This document shows positions 24,398 through 36,109 of a stretch of DNA of 64,000 bases, in pieces. The position numbers and the translations under genes are program-made. The notes beneath the pieces were generated by a model that had not been told where the DNA came from, did no database searches, and was given only the letters and a program-made list of their open reading frames with translations. Each line of letters starts with the position of its first letter. The first letter of the stretch is position 1. The stretch is from contig OY744520.1 in assembly GCA_963556195.1 (NCBI GenBank), forward strand, positions 3,920,001 through 3,984,000. The letters are read 5' to 3'. This DNA is from Sepiola atlantica. Its lineage: Eukaryota > Mollusca > Cephalopoda > Sepiida > Sepiolidae.

Positions 24398-24824
24398 TCC
24401 GGCAGTTTTCGAAGGAATAACATTTAATCGGCGATATATAGTTTCATGTATATAAGGTATGTAGCCTAGGGAAAAAAGAAACTGCTATGATTTCCTTACG
24501 TAGATGCCACACATACAACACACGTACTGACAAAACAAAGGGAAACATATACACAGACACGCATTTTACATTGGATCATTCATTTTCTCCACTCACTCTA
24601 CAAACAAAGTAAACCCAATTAACTGCCCAAACTTATAAACACAAATAAACTATTCACACTTAAAAGCAACTTTCATATTTTGTAATCCTTTAAATATTTA
24701 GATAGTTTTTGTTGGATAAATTATTATGCGTCTTTATGAATGTGAATTGCTCCGGCATATAGCCACTTGATGTAAGCAGATAGTAAGAACGAACTGTTAT
24801 TATCGCAAATACAGGAGATACATA

Positions 24825-25078
24825 TTAGCCTTAATCGTGAAAAGATCAAGGCTAGAGGTACAATAAATCAGTCAACGGGAACAGAGTTCCACAGAGTTCC
24901 ACAATCATGCAGTTCTTGGAAAGAAACTATTAGACACGTAAGCTCTATTACGATGAGGTATCTTTTATGCTTGAAGTGGTACCCCCTAATTCCGACTAAG
25001 TCCTTTTTAATCACTCATGTCAACACCGGCTTGTTCTGAAATGTTGGTCAAGCTGACAGAATGTTTGGCCCGCCGAAT
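24825..25078 (-). pseudogene. LINE reverse transcriptase C-terminal fragment (CR1/L2-like)
   Basis: One minus-strand frame from 25078 reads IRRAKHSVSLTNISEQAGV..KGLSRN*GVPLQA*KIPHR, then NRAYVSNSFFPRTA*LWNSV and later SLDLFTIKANMYLL. It matches the LINE end pattern (LRGHxxKLxKxRxRxxxRxxFFxxRVVxxWNSLP...LdxFKxxLDxyL). Stops interrupt a frame that otherwise stays aligned over about 80 codons. It is a truncated relic with no upstream palm domain seen. Confidence 0.7.
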
Positions 25079-25089
25079 AAGAGATTGTA

Positions 25090-26716
25090 TTCACATCTGA
25101 TACAAAACTCTCATTTACTATGTTATTCACTGAATCGATTGTTCGCATATAGAAGTGCTATTTATGTTACGTCTACTGAGCTAGTGAAAACACCTGCTTT
25201 TTTCAGTTGATAAATGATGTCTGACTAAGATATTCTTTAATTTTTTCCATGCTTAATTACAACGATTGTGCTAAGAACATGTGATTTTTCTGATCGTGCT
25301 ATTAATACATATCTTATCGTTTGGACAACAGTTGATGGACGAGCACATCATTTTTGAAAAACATTGTGGGAACTCAAAAATAAAATCTCCTAACAGAAAT
25401 AGGTATTTTATTTTGGAGATTACTGTACTTGAATCTGTTTCTTTACGTCTCATTAGATTTTTTTTTTATATTGAACTAAGCTGAGATGAAAATGACGGTA
25501 GCTATTTCGGATTCTTCAAAAGTCAAGAACCAAATCTAATTACATAGCGAGGAAAGTGGCGGATGGATTGATATCTATATCAAGAGAATGGTGTATACAA
25601 GACAATGGAATAATCTAACAGTATAAAAGTATAAAAGACTTACCTAAAAGACAAGGGAACTATCAGTAAAAAAGCCATAACACACAATGACGCATCAAGT
25701 TCGAAAGTTGAATGCGAACTTTGTTTAAATGAATGAAATGAAAATATTATATTAAATAAAGTCTTATTCTTCTCAGTAATAGTAGTATACATAATGTCAT
25801 AACGATCAACAGATGCATTCACTTCAGAGATTAAGTAAACATATGTTTTTACAATAGAAAATAAAAATATGGAATCCAACTCAATTCTGTAAAAACATTG
25901 GTATTAACAGTACAATAACACTAATAAAGATGTATTCAGTTAGTAAAATAAATTGCAATTTGATTTTAAAATATAATAAAAAATATTACAATGCTTCATA
26001 ATAGAAAACTAATTTAAATTATTAAAGGAACAGGGCGGATTTTTAGCATGTTCGGCAATATAATTATCAATTAGTCTGTTAATGTATATACAACAATTGA
26101 ATTACAATGTAAATATCAGTGAAAAAAGTTCCTTGCTTTTGTTGTTTATAACGTTTAATTTTTACATTTCGTTTGAAGTAAAATTCTATATTTTGTAAAG
26201 AAATATTTTCAAGCAATATTGTTAATGCTACTTAAAGCAAAATGAAATCATATTTCGTTTAGTATGTATTACTGTTGCTATATTTAGTATATATCAATCT
26301 TAATGAAAAATAAATTGCGAAAGTAGGGTCTAAATGCAATTTGTAACTAAAACTTTGACTGACATCTAACGATCACTACTACACCAAGAAACAAACTTTA
26401 ATAAGATATAACTTATTTACTTTTTAACGACTTCTTAATTCATATTTTGAGCACAAAGAATAATATTGATGGTGATAATTTTGGAAATGTAATGTGCCAC
26501 TTAACTGAACATTTGTTAAATTATTTTTTAAACGGACGGTTTATAACGCGACTCTTCCATTAATTTTTATTTCATTGTAACGTGTACATATTTGAACATT
26601 TAATTTAAAGAACATAATTAACACTGGGATTATGATCTATGTATTTATTTTTCATTAAGATTGATATGTACTTAATATAACAACAGTTATACATACTATT
26701 TGTATTTTTTTCAGAA
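25090..26716. other. AT-rich intergenic DNA, no gene seen
   Basis: Several short open frames without recognised domains. I see no repeat structure. Confidence 0.5.
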
Positions 26717-26717
26717 T

Positions 26718-26828
26718 AATTCGATTTAATATATTAATATATAAATTAGGCATCCTCGTAATTCTACGACTAATTATTTTGTTGCATATATAAATTGAAC
26801 TTGACATCTAGGGAATATCAGTTAGGTA

Positions 26829-26882
<54 letters not shown>

Positions 26883-26993
26883 TACCTAACTGACATTCCC
26901 TAGATGTCAAGTTCAATTTATATATGCAACAAAATAATTAGTCGTAGAATTACGAGGATGCCTAATTTATATATTAATATATTAAATGGAATT
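26718..26993. mobile_element. Long palindrome with (TA)n loop
   Basis: The left arm 26718-26830 (AATTCGATTTAATATATTAA ... TAGGCATCCTCGTAATTCTA ... TAGGTAAATAAT) is the near-perfect reverse complement of 26880-26993. The loop, 26831-26879, is pure TA. Arms of about 113 bp differ at only a few positions, so either the element is young or the arms are being homogenised. Its right end breaks the Penelope-like reading frame, implying insertion into or a junction with that element. Confidence 0.92.
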
Positions 26994-27211
26994 ATGCCAA
27001 CGTAGTCAGCTCCACACTGACACATACATTTATAAACAACATAATTCTGATGAATGGCTTGCAAAACATCATTACTAAAAGAAGAGAAAAAGTTTCGAGT
27101 CGTGTAAACTACTCTCAGCATGGTTTCTGGAAAACAACGTTGAGTAGAAGAAGAAATCCTTTTGACAATGTCAAGGCCGCCAGAACCTAACCATGGAAGT
27201 TTCAAATACAT
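26985..27211 (-). pseudogene. Penelope-like element, RT end and start of GIY-YIG endonuclease
   Basis: The minus frame reads LKLPWLGSGGLDIVKRISSS, then CFPETMLRVVYTTRNFFSSF and AIHQNYVVYKCMCQCGADYV followed by G. This matches the linker and first motif of the GIY-YIG nuclease of Penelope-like retroelements (family pattern LPWLG..S..I..RI..., LRVVYTTRPMF, VYKFxCxCgadYVGRTxQRL). The reading continues for about 70 codons without a stop, then runs into the palindrome right after YVG, so the rest of the nuclease (the catalytic Arg and Glu) is absent. Confidence 0.85.
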
Positions 27212-27256
27212 AGTGCATCGTGACGGGCCAATAAAAGTACCGCCATAAAATAGAGC

Positions 27257-27260
<4 letters not shown>

Positions 27261-27298
<38 letters not shown>
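27261..27298. repeat. (TA)n microsatellite
   Basis: Pure TA upstream of the Penelope-like fragment. Confidence 0.95.
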
Positions 27299-27300
<2 letters not shown>

Positions 27301-27607
27301 CAACAACAACACCACAATTGAAACAGGTTTGTATTCTACCTACACGTCATAAGTATAAGCAAACGTCAGTATCAAACGTAGGAATTAATATGGAACCTTT
27401 CACTTACATCCGTTAAATACCCTAGCTACGTTATTCTTAACGTTAATACGTCGTCTGAGCCTTCAACAAGAAGACACACATCTACAATCCTAATACACTT
27501 AGACAGATAACCTTTCCTCTTACAATACAAAAATCACGCCTATTGATCTTACTTCTAATTGCAAGAGTCATGCAATACAACATAGAAACAGTGACACGGC
27601 ACCTATA

Positions 27608-27615
27608 TCATATAC

Positions 27616-27676
<61 letters not shown>
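27608..27676. repeat. (TA)n microsatellite
   Basis: TA with CA interruptions. Confidence 0.96.
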
Positions 27677-27678
<2 letters not shown>

Positions 27679-27970
27679 GTTTTATATATAAATATAAATA
27701 TATATAATTTTTATTATAAATGGCTACATATGTATCAGCATATCCTATCAGTGAAAACATAAAAATAAAAATAATAAAATAAAAACATGTTTATTGGATT
27801 ATAATATGAACCTGACTTTATTTAACACGTTTAAGTGAATGAGGTAACCGATTTGTGACGTAATTTGTTTGTCAATTTATAGCAGATATTTCCCAGGGTT
27901 TTACGGCGGTTATAGGTGATAATGTCATCCATTTCTGATCTTATCCTTTTGTGAAACAAAACAAACAAAT

Positions 27971-28135
27971 ATGGCTTCTGAGGATAAGCTCTCATACTCG
28001 ATCCCAAATGATAAGCGCATCAACGAGCCTCTCACAAGAGAAGTGGTACATGATGAGTTACTCAAACGATATCCAGATGTCTCTGCAATCTCATCTGTCA
28101 GTCAAACATACTCAAGATATATCGCTATGAAGTAA
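27971..28135 (+). CDS. Possible small ORF, 54 aa, unknown
   Basis: ATG in a fair initiation context (AACAAATATGGCT) opens a 54-codon frame with a varied, charged composition (MASEDKLSYSIPNDKRINEP ... YSRYIAMK) unlike the AT-biased shadows around it. It contains LTREVVHDELLKRYPDVSAI, an amphipathic helix-like stretch. I do not recognise it with confidence; it has the feel of the N-terminus of a retroelement ORF1/gag-type protein cut short by a stop. No promoter, splice site or polyadenylation signal was established. Confidence 0.3.
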   Translation: MASEDKLSYSIPNDKRINEPLTREVVHDELLKRYPDVSAISSVSQTYSRYIAMK

Positions 28136-29595
28136 TGCTGAAGTTACAATTCTAAACATAGCCAACCGTAATTATATCGTAACATCGTTTTCGCGTCTTC
28201 ATTCTGAAAGATACGAACATTGCTGAACGTCTCGCGGCTAAATAACCTCTCTTTAAGAAAAAGAGGTACTACCTTATTTGTCTCCAAGACTGCTACCGAG
28301 CTACATATCTGATAACAATGCTGGTTAGTTTTCTGTGGATAACAGTGATTTATTAAATAAATACATGTTATTACTAAAAATGCATAATACGGTAAACTAT
28401 CAAGTATATACAAAGAATGAGTCAGACTGAAGATCTGCTTCTAAAATGTAAGAGATCCTTTCGAGAAGAACTGGTACTAATGCCGAGGGTGTAGAACGCC
28501 AATCGAAACAAACAAAACCTTCAATGATTGAACATTGACACAGCATATCTGCCAGAAACAAATCTGTTGAGAAAGCATTGTGTAGAGAAACTTACATCCC
28601 CACGAGTAATGTTAGCTTTGTCAATAGAATATATATTCCTGACCGTATGGCGTTATTGATAACGGAATGACATTGCGTGTCCCTCTGAAAAACGATCGAT
28701 ATGTTGCGATCTTCACTATCTAGATACATACCCTGGAGGTGAATGTATGGCTTTAATTCCTTTCATGAGTTAGTTGTAACGATCATGCCGATTGTGTATA
28801 TTAATGAGAGGTCGTTGCATCTCGATGCTTTCAGTACTGAGTAGGTAGAAATTGCATAGCGAATGGTTAAATCGTTGTTTTATTTACATTAGTGGATTAG
28901 ATACAAACAGTCCATGTTGTAAGAACTCTGTCCGAAATTTGACTGGATTAGTTGCAACAATTTTCTCATCAAATGCTCAAGCATGAAGCTACTTGGTATC
29001 ACTCATGTTCTAAGCTTGGCTACATGATCGTCATCATAACCGGTAGGCAAATCTAATGTGAAGTATGCGTCATACATGAGTTTGTAGTGCGCAATGTAAC
29101 ACTAACACAACTTGCTGAAAGTGAAGTTCACACTGAGTGTCCGTAAAATTGTTTGCATGATTTGAGTAAAGGTTATATTATTACATTCGGTCGAACATCT
29201 GTTTTACATGCTGATATGTGTTTAACTGGTTTTAATTGATTTCGCCAGATTAAATAGAAAAATGAATGTGGAACTGTAATTAAAATACTCGAGTCTCAAT
29301 TCACTTTGACAACACTTTGAAGAATGTTATAGATGTACTCAATAAGAATTACGTTATTCAATTGTAGAACATGGAAAGACCAGGGTGCATTTTATGATTA
29401 GAATGTTTACATCTGCCAGCTACTGGAAACGAAACAAATTCTCAAAGATTAGTTATAGAGGCAGACTCGTGTACTTCGGCAAGCTGACGAAACGCCCAAG
29501 TTAAACTTGCGACGTGAACTTCCCAGGGGAAAGGTATTTGTGTTTAAAAACGTATATGCTAAAATATATAATGTGTTTCCTCAATGATATTACAA
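28136..29595. other. Intergenic DNA, no gene recognised
   Basis: Slightly less AT-biased than average, but the open frames are short and lack domains; it may be old retroelement DNA. Confidence 0.4.
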
Positions 29596-29599
29596 ATCA

Positions 29600-29870
29600 T
29601 CAACTTACAAACTTTTCAGTGGAGTATGAGGGCTTTAATAATATAAAGGAATCTGGAGCTGTTCTCCAACAATGGAATACGCTAGCGTGTTCGATAATCT
29701 TTCCCAGTCAAACATATTGTTATAGAAAATAGGGGCACAGTTCATCGCATGGATCAATTGCCTTTTCCTGATGAGGTAAAACCTGCAAGTTATCAGATTA
29801 ATTCTGGCGAAGCGTCTGGTCAAGATGGCATCCCGTTGTAAATGTGCGAGCAAACATCGCTATACATATA
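29600..29870 (+). pseudogene. LINE reverse transcriptase N-terminal fragment
   Basis: SVLQQWNT.., then HRMDQLPFPDEVKPASYQIN and SGEASGQDGIPL. The last block is the signature start of many non-LTR RT domains (pattern LPxxEEVxxAIxxxxSGKAPGxDGIPAE). Everything downstream of DGIP is gone, and a stop and frame changes precede it. The orientation is plus. Confidence 0.72.
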
Positions 29871-30046
29871 AAACTATTAAAAAAACAAATAATATGATCG
29901 GGAGTATGTTTTTTTTCTGTTACTTTTCCACAAAGCATTCAGATCTGCAGTTTGGTGTAAAAAGCCACCTACATAGTAAATTATGAAGAAATAATAATAG
30001 TGGCAAACGTGATGAGACTGCTATGATATGAAAGGCATGTATACTC

Positions 30047-30083
30047 ACACACACACACATACACATACACACACCCACACACC

Positions 30084-30168
<85 letters not shown>

Positions 30169-30169
30169 G
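30047..30169. repeat. (CA)n(TA)n compound microsatellite
   Basis: CA-rich run to 30095, then about 75 bp of TA, abutting the left arm of an inverted repeat. Confidence 0.97.
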
Positions 30170-30415
30170 GTAATTGAAAAAAAGGAAAACCAAAATTAGT
30201 ATTAATGTATTCATCGACGTTTCGTCTTCATTTCACGACTTCCTCATGATGAAATAACACAGAAGTACAATTATTTGAAACAGTAGCAGCAGCTATTTGT
30301 ACTTATGTGTTTTTTTTCTGCAGAAAAACAATCCCGAAGAAGTCTTGAAATAAAGACGAAACGTTGATGTATACATAAATACTATATTTGGTTTTCCTTT
30401 TTTAATTTTCTATGA
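30168..30415. mobile_element. Inverted pair of R3 repeat termini
   Basis: The left arm 30168-30250 (GGAAAACCAAAATTAG..CATCGACGTTTCGTCTTCAT) is the reverse complement of the right arm 30333-30415 (AAAGACGAAACGTTGATGTA..TTTGGTTTTCC). The spacer of about 80 bp is unique. Each arm matches the R3 terminus at 6310-6398. It could be a foldback element or two head-to-head insertions. Confidence 0.85.
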
Positions 30416-30454
30416 CATTGAGATATTAGTTCCACACCCACACACACTCACACT

Positions 30455-30460
<6 letters not shown>

Positions 30461-30508
<48 letters not shown>
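30461..30508. repeat. (TA)n microsatellite
   Basis: Pure TA. Confidence 0.96.
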
Positions 30509-30510
<2 letters not shown>

Positions 30511-30514
30511 CAAA

Positions 30515-30595
30515 TATAAACCTAAAGTAAAACTTTTAGTAGATGGAACCTATTGTGAAGAGGATTAGCTCAATATACGAGATAGAGCAATTGTA
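30515..30595 (+). repeat. Dispersed repeat R2, copy 2
   Basis: Partner of 2600-2675, again directly right of a (TA)n array. Confidence 0.6.
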
Positions 30596-30601
30596 GAGAT
30601 A

Positions 30602-31159
<558 letters not shown>

Positions 31160-31189
31160 GTAAAAGTAAAATATGCTGCCTAAATACAC

Positions 31190-31192
<3 letters not shown>

Positions 31193-31224
<32 letters not shown>
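31193..31224. repeat. (TA)n microsatellite
   Basis: Pure TA. Confidence 0.93.
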
Positions 31225-31230
<6 letters not shown>

Positions 31231-31729
31231 TAGTATGTGTGTCTGTCTAAATCCAGAAACTATACAATTTAACACTATTGTACTTATTATGAAATAGTAT
31301 ACTATATACTATTTCAGACTAATATACTATTATTAAATGTTTAATTCAGGATCATAGTGTAGTATAGAATATGCTCTGTTGTCATGATAATATTGCCCGA
31401 TGCATTACCTAATCCTTTTTTAGACATGTGGATGTAGTGTAGTATATGTTCTGTTGTCAAGATACTCTCTTCCCAGGCATCACTTCGCCCTTTTTTTAAG
31501 GGTTTGAAAGAAGTGTAATATCTGTTCTGTTGTTATGATACTATACTCCCATTTTCTTTGTTTTTATGCCATTTTCTATGTTTTTCATGTTTTTATCCAT
31601 ATAATTTATTTAGCAACTCATGTGTGGGTATGTGTGTGTGTGTTTTGTATGTCTATGTTTTTATAATTATCGAATTTTTTATCGCTAATTTTTAGGTTTT
31701 TTGATAGTTTCTTTGATTTTTATTTGTTC

Positions 31730-32960
31730 TATTTTGTGCCATGATTTTGTCCATTTTTTCATTTTGGCGTAAATTTTTGTGTTTTAATGTTTTTATTTGT
31801 TTTTAAAATGTTTTTTTTTTTTGTTAATGTTCTTTTTTTCTGTTCGGTGCCAATTTTTATGTTTTTTGATGTTCTTATTTGTTATTTTAAATGTTATTTT
31901 ATGTTTTGTCAATGTTTTAATTTTGCTCTTGGCCATAATTATTATGTTTGATGTTGTTTTTTTAATTTGTTTTTGTTATTTCATTTTTTTTCATTATTTT
32001 TCATTTTTTTTCTGTTTGCCGCAAATGTTTATGTTTTTCAATGTTTTTTGTTCTTTATTTGTTATTTTAATGTGTTTTCATGTTTTTTTGTCCATTTTTG
32101 CTCTTTGGTAGCAATATTGATGTGTTTTATTTGTTATTAAATGGTTTTGTCAATGTTTTTTTTGTTTTTTAGAGGAGATGTTAATGTGTTTTGAATGTTT
32201 CTATTGTTTTCTATGTTTGTCATGTTTTTATGAGTGTTCTTTATTTGCTTTTTGGCGCCAATTTATATATTTTTGATGTGCTTTTCTTTGATACTTTTTT
32301 AATGTTTTTCTTGGTTTTTATGTTATTCCCTGTTTTTTGTCAATTGTTTGTTGCTTTTTCAATTTGTTTTTAAATATTTGTTCATGTTTTTTTCATTTTT
32401 TTGTAAATTTCTTTATTTTGTTTTATTGGGCGCCTATCTGGATGATTTTTTAAATGTTTTTTTCATTCACTTTTGCATTTAGGCACCAGTTTTAGTGTTT
32501 TTTTAATATTTTAATAATGTCTTTAATGTTTTTTAATGTTTTTTGCCAATGTTTTTTTTCTCTTTTTTGCGCCAGTCTTTTATGCTTGTTCATGTTTTAT
32601 TGTTAATTTTTTGTTCTTTAAATATTTTTTGTATGCTTTTCTGTTAATTTGGTTATTTCATTTACAGGGCTCTTTGGAGTACATTTTGATGTTTTTTTAT
32701 GTGTCTTGTTTTTTATTTTTTTATGTAGTTAATCTATTTTGGCGCCTGTTTTTATGTTGTTTGATGTTTTATTTTGTTTTTGATTTGTTTTTCCTGTTTT
32801 TGTAATTTGTTTTAGTTTTGGCGTGGTTTTAATGTCTTGTGATCTTTTTTTCTTTTTGAACCGAGTTTTAGTGGCTTTTTTATGTTTGTAATTTCTTATA
32901 TTGCTTTTTAAAACAGTTTTTCATGTTTTTTGTGCTCTTTCTTTTTTGCGCTCACCAAAG
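31730..32960 (+). repeat. T-rich degenerate satellite, period about 85 bp
   Basis: A landmark GGCGCCAATTTTTATGTTTT (many variants) recurs near 31765, 31848, 31932, 32019, 32105, 32252, 32567, 32650, 32739 and 32818, mostly 79-89 bp apart, with intervening TTTGATGTTTTTATTTGTT and TTTTTTGTCAATGTTTT words. The plus strand is extremely T-rich and purine-poor. The long Phe-rich open frames (31797-32111, 32536-32805 and others) result from this composition. Confidence 0.85.
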
Positions 32961-33400
32961 AAGAAATATATAGATGATCCCGTTTTTCTATTTTACGATT
33001 TAAGTAAAAACCCTCTGTGTATGTTTCAACGTTACATAGTTGAATCCATTTTTGTATTTGTGAATTTTCCAGTGGTATTTCGGTTTATATAAGTGATATA
33101 TGTGTATTAATTTTCAATCGTTAAGAATCATCCAGATCCGGAGTCCAGGACTATATACAGAAACGTTTTAGTAACTGTTATTACGTCACTAGAATTATGT
33201 CTATCGGTGTTTGTCTTTTTAATGAACCACTTCAGCGACGTCGAGAAAGGAGTGTTCTGCATGGGAAAGCATTGCCTTATATACGTATCCAGGCTTCACC
33301 ATCTGAAGCGTAAGGCAATAGTCCTTCATGACTGAAGGATGAAAATGATAATTTTTTTATTAATCGGGCATCACTAATCGAGTTCTTCCATCTCTTGAAA

Positions 33401-33508
33401 TATAACCAGTGTGTTCAATATAACCAGTGTGTACAATATAACCAGTGTGTTCAATATAACCAGTGTGTTCAATATAACCAGTGTGTTCAATATAACCAGT
33501 GTGTTCAC
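33401..33508 (+). repeat. 18-bp minisatellite, six copies
   Basis: Six tandem units of TATAACCAGTGTGTTCAA, differing by single substitutions (TTC to TAC in unit 2, a final C in unit 6). This near-identity suggests recent expansion. Confidence 0.98.
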
Positions 33509-34690
33509 TAATGTTCCTCGATGAATCCATTTAGCTTTGTATTTACACATTATAGTATAGTTCTTAGTCTCATCCTAAAATTCTACAAAACTTAAGGTGG
33601 ACGACCTCATGACAATTAGTAATAGGTTCATTAGGTCAAAGAATGGTGTTCAATCGAATAAATGGTGAATTAGTACACTCATCTGCTTTATCTGTACTAT
33701 TAATTAGAAATATTTGAAGGATACTTTGAAAGGACTATTGTTTAAATCGGATTATACATATTTTTACCTATTATTTCCTTTCTCTTTGTTCGCATGAGCG
33801 GGCGTGGATGTACATATCATGCTATAGTGTGTTAATACTTAAAATGTTTCCTCTTCTTTACTTCATGAAATATTATTTTTTTGTAAATGACATACGAAAA
33901 GATAATCTGAAAATGCGTTCATTCAATCTGTGATTTGGCGACGAGAATGTCATATTAAAGCGAGGCTAACGACAGACAAAGTCTCTTATAGAGACCATTG
34001 GACATATTTAAAATAAGAAACGCTCATTCAATGTTCGCCTTTGCAACGACGGTGCAATGCAAAACCTAAGTGAAGCATACGAACCGACCGACATACACTC
34101 ACATAAAGATGATAATCCGTATCACGACTAAGCCGCGAGTATTTAACCTGCACGTTTATAGATGTAACAAAACTGATAGCAAAATCTTAAGCGAAACTGA
34201 CTGATGGAAAAGCCTCCTGAATAAATAAACACACGTGTGATGGTACTTCTAGTTCAAACTTAATTGTGACAGGTGGAAAGATCGACAGAGAAATAAGTTC
34301 ATAGAGACGCGAGGACGCATCTTAAAATACAGTTATGTTTTCCACGTCCAGATAATGGATCGTTTTCAGCTGTTAGCGTTTTCCGGCCACTCTTGTCACT
34401 TATGACATGTTTTCTCTCTAATGCATCACGTATAGATTTGTTTTTACTTAATGTTGCTGTTTTAGTTGGGATGAGGGTTGGAAATAAATCCCATTATTTG
34501 AACTGGTCATATATTCGAGGGCATTCCGTTTCCTTTCTTCGGGAAACGTTTTTAAGTACCCAGTTGCCTTTGTGTTTTAAGCCTACACTTTTTAGATGCT
34601 TCCTATTATATGTAGAATTTCTGCGAACGGAGGTTTGTTACCATTTAGTTTTCAATAACAGTTTGTTTAATAGAAAACACGCAGAGTGTA
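33509..34690. other. Intergenic DNA, no gene recognised
   Basis: An open frame at 34393-34698 has no recognised domain. I found nothing else. Confidence 0.45.
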
Positions 34691-34765
34691 TAGGTTAGGG
34701 TTAGAGTTAGGGCCATATATGGGGTTGGGGTCAGGGTTTGGGTAAGGATGGGGGTCAGAGTTTGC
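34690..34765 (+). repeat. Telomere-like G-rich patch
   Basis: GGTTAGGGTTAGAGTTAGGG followed by degenerate GGGTTGGGGTCAGGGTTTGG words: two or three TTAGGG hexamers then decayed G-rich units. TTAGGG is the usual metazoan telomere repeat, so this could be an interstitial telomeric remnant or simply G-rich minisatellite DNA. Confidence 0.5.
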
Positions 34766-34769
34766 TCGT

Positions 34770-35440
34770 GTCTGAATCTAAGAAAGTACCAAATATTTTT
34801 ATGTGGTGAATTAAAGATATATTAAAAAGGAGTATGCCTAAAGAGATATAAGAAAGATAAAACGCAAATACATTTACTGATGGTTGAAAATAATTGTGCA
34901 GTATATGCTCACTTTTATAGGAAAATGTTATTAAGTGTGTATCTCTCGAGAATAATTGCATGGTTAAGGAAAACGTTCTACCACGAAGTCAGTTCTTGAG
35001 ACAACTCTAATAATAGTTGCCAACTGTCATACAAAGTTAAATACATGTGTTATAGTAATACTAGCATAATTATATAACTAATAATACAAAAAATATATTT
35101 TATTTTACATACATATTTAGACAGCTTGTATATATTAAATAGAGATCATGCGTAGTATTAGTTAGATCGTTTGGACAGAGATAGCCTTTTTGTAAGATTA
35201 AATATAATCATAAGTCTACAAATTCTATTAAGGTAAATGAAGTTGTTCTAAATAGAGAAAATTTAGTTTTGATTTATTCCTTTTATTCTTGCTTGGACCT
35301 AATGTAATCGTTCGGTATTTGCATTAAAAATCTACCAATGTCACCATTTTCTTTGTTTCTGCAAACAATTATCATGATAGGGTATGGATATAGTATCTGC
35401 ATTAGATTCGTAAAGCGTAAAACGCGGACAGACAGAATAA
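34770..35440. other. AT-rich intergenic DNA, no gene seen
   Basis: Only short AT-biased frames are present. Confidence 0.5.
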
Positions 35441-35449
35441 ATGTTTGTT

Positions 35450-35569
<120 letters not shown>

Positions 35570-35739
35570 CTCAGTTCAATACTGGTGTAGACCCGTGCTA
35601 GGGGTCACAAAGATAACAACCACAAATTGTGACAGGTTAAAATATACAATGTATTTATTCATAGCAATACAGTAACGCCACTAAATGTGGTAGGAGATGA
35701 CCGGATTCCTACCATGCGGTAAAACATGAATAGGAGTGT

Positions 35740-36072
35740 CCTCGATATTTAACACCTACCCACTATAGGAGTATGTGACACAAGGTCGGAAAGTGGGATT
35801 TGAAAAGCCAGCGCCCGAGAACGTGAGCGCTTTAGCCATTAAAAATTGCCTGGGCAGCCCCGTCGGCATTCCCCGGTAGGGGCGCCTCAGGCAGTAAGCT
35901 ATCAACTTACTCCTCCCCAAAGAGGAGAGGCAAAGCCTGGGAGGGTGGACCTCCTAGAACTGCACAGGACAGACCCATAGACCGGCGGAATCATGCCGTG
36001 AAGGCCAAGACAACACCGGTCTATAGGGTGTAGTATCCATCGGAACAGATACCACACGTGGACACTCACATG
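35740..36072 (-). mobile_element. Composite SINE with U2-snRNA-like head and tRNA-like segment
   Basis: It is bounded by a 10-bp direct repeat ATAGGAGTGT (35730-35739 and 36073-36082; left copy reads AATAGGAGTGT), a likely target duplication. On the minus strand the head GTGTGGTATCTGTTC resembles U2 snRNA (GTGTAGTATCTGTTC, the branch-point-binding region), followed by a strong hairpin ATAGACCGG/CCGGTCTAT and GCAGTTCTAGGAGGTC. Further along come GCCTGAGGCGC..CCGGGGAATGCCGAC, a T-run, then a tRNA-like stretch with an A-box-like TGGCTAAAGCG (about 35835) and a B-box-like TTTCAAATCCC (about 35797). The first half is repeated at 45484-45636. Class (snRNA-derived SINE, compare SINEU) is inference. 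Confidence 0.7.
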
Positions 36073-36109
36073 ATAGGAGTGTGCTCTGTTTGAGTCTTTG
36101 CAACCATGG

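Noticed and set aside
31797..32805. Phe-rich frames as membrane proteins
   Set aside because: Hydrophobicity comes from poly-T codons in the degenerate 85-bp satellite.
35797..35840. Functional tRNA gene
   Set aside because: Only A- and B-box-like words are visible; no cloverleaf with acceptor stem could be drawn, and it lies inside a SINE-like element.
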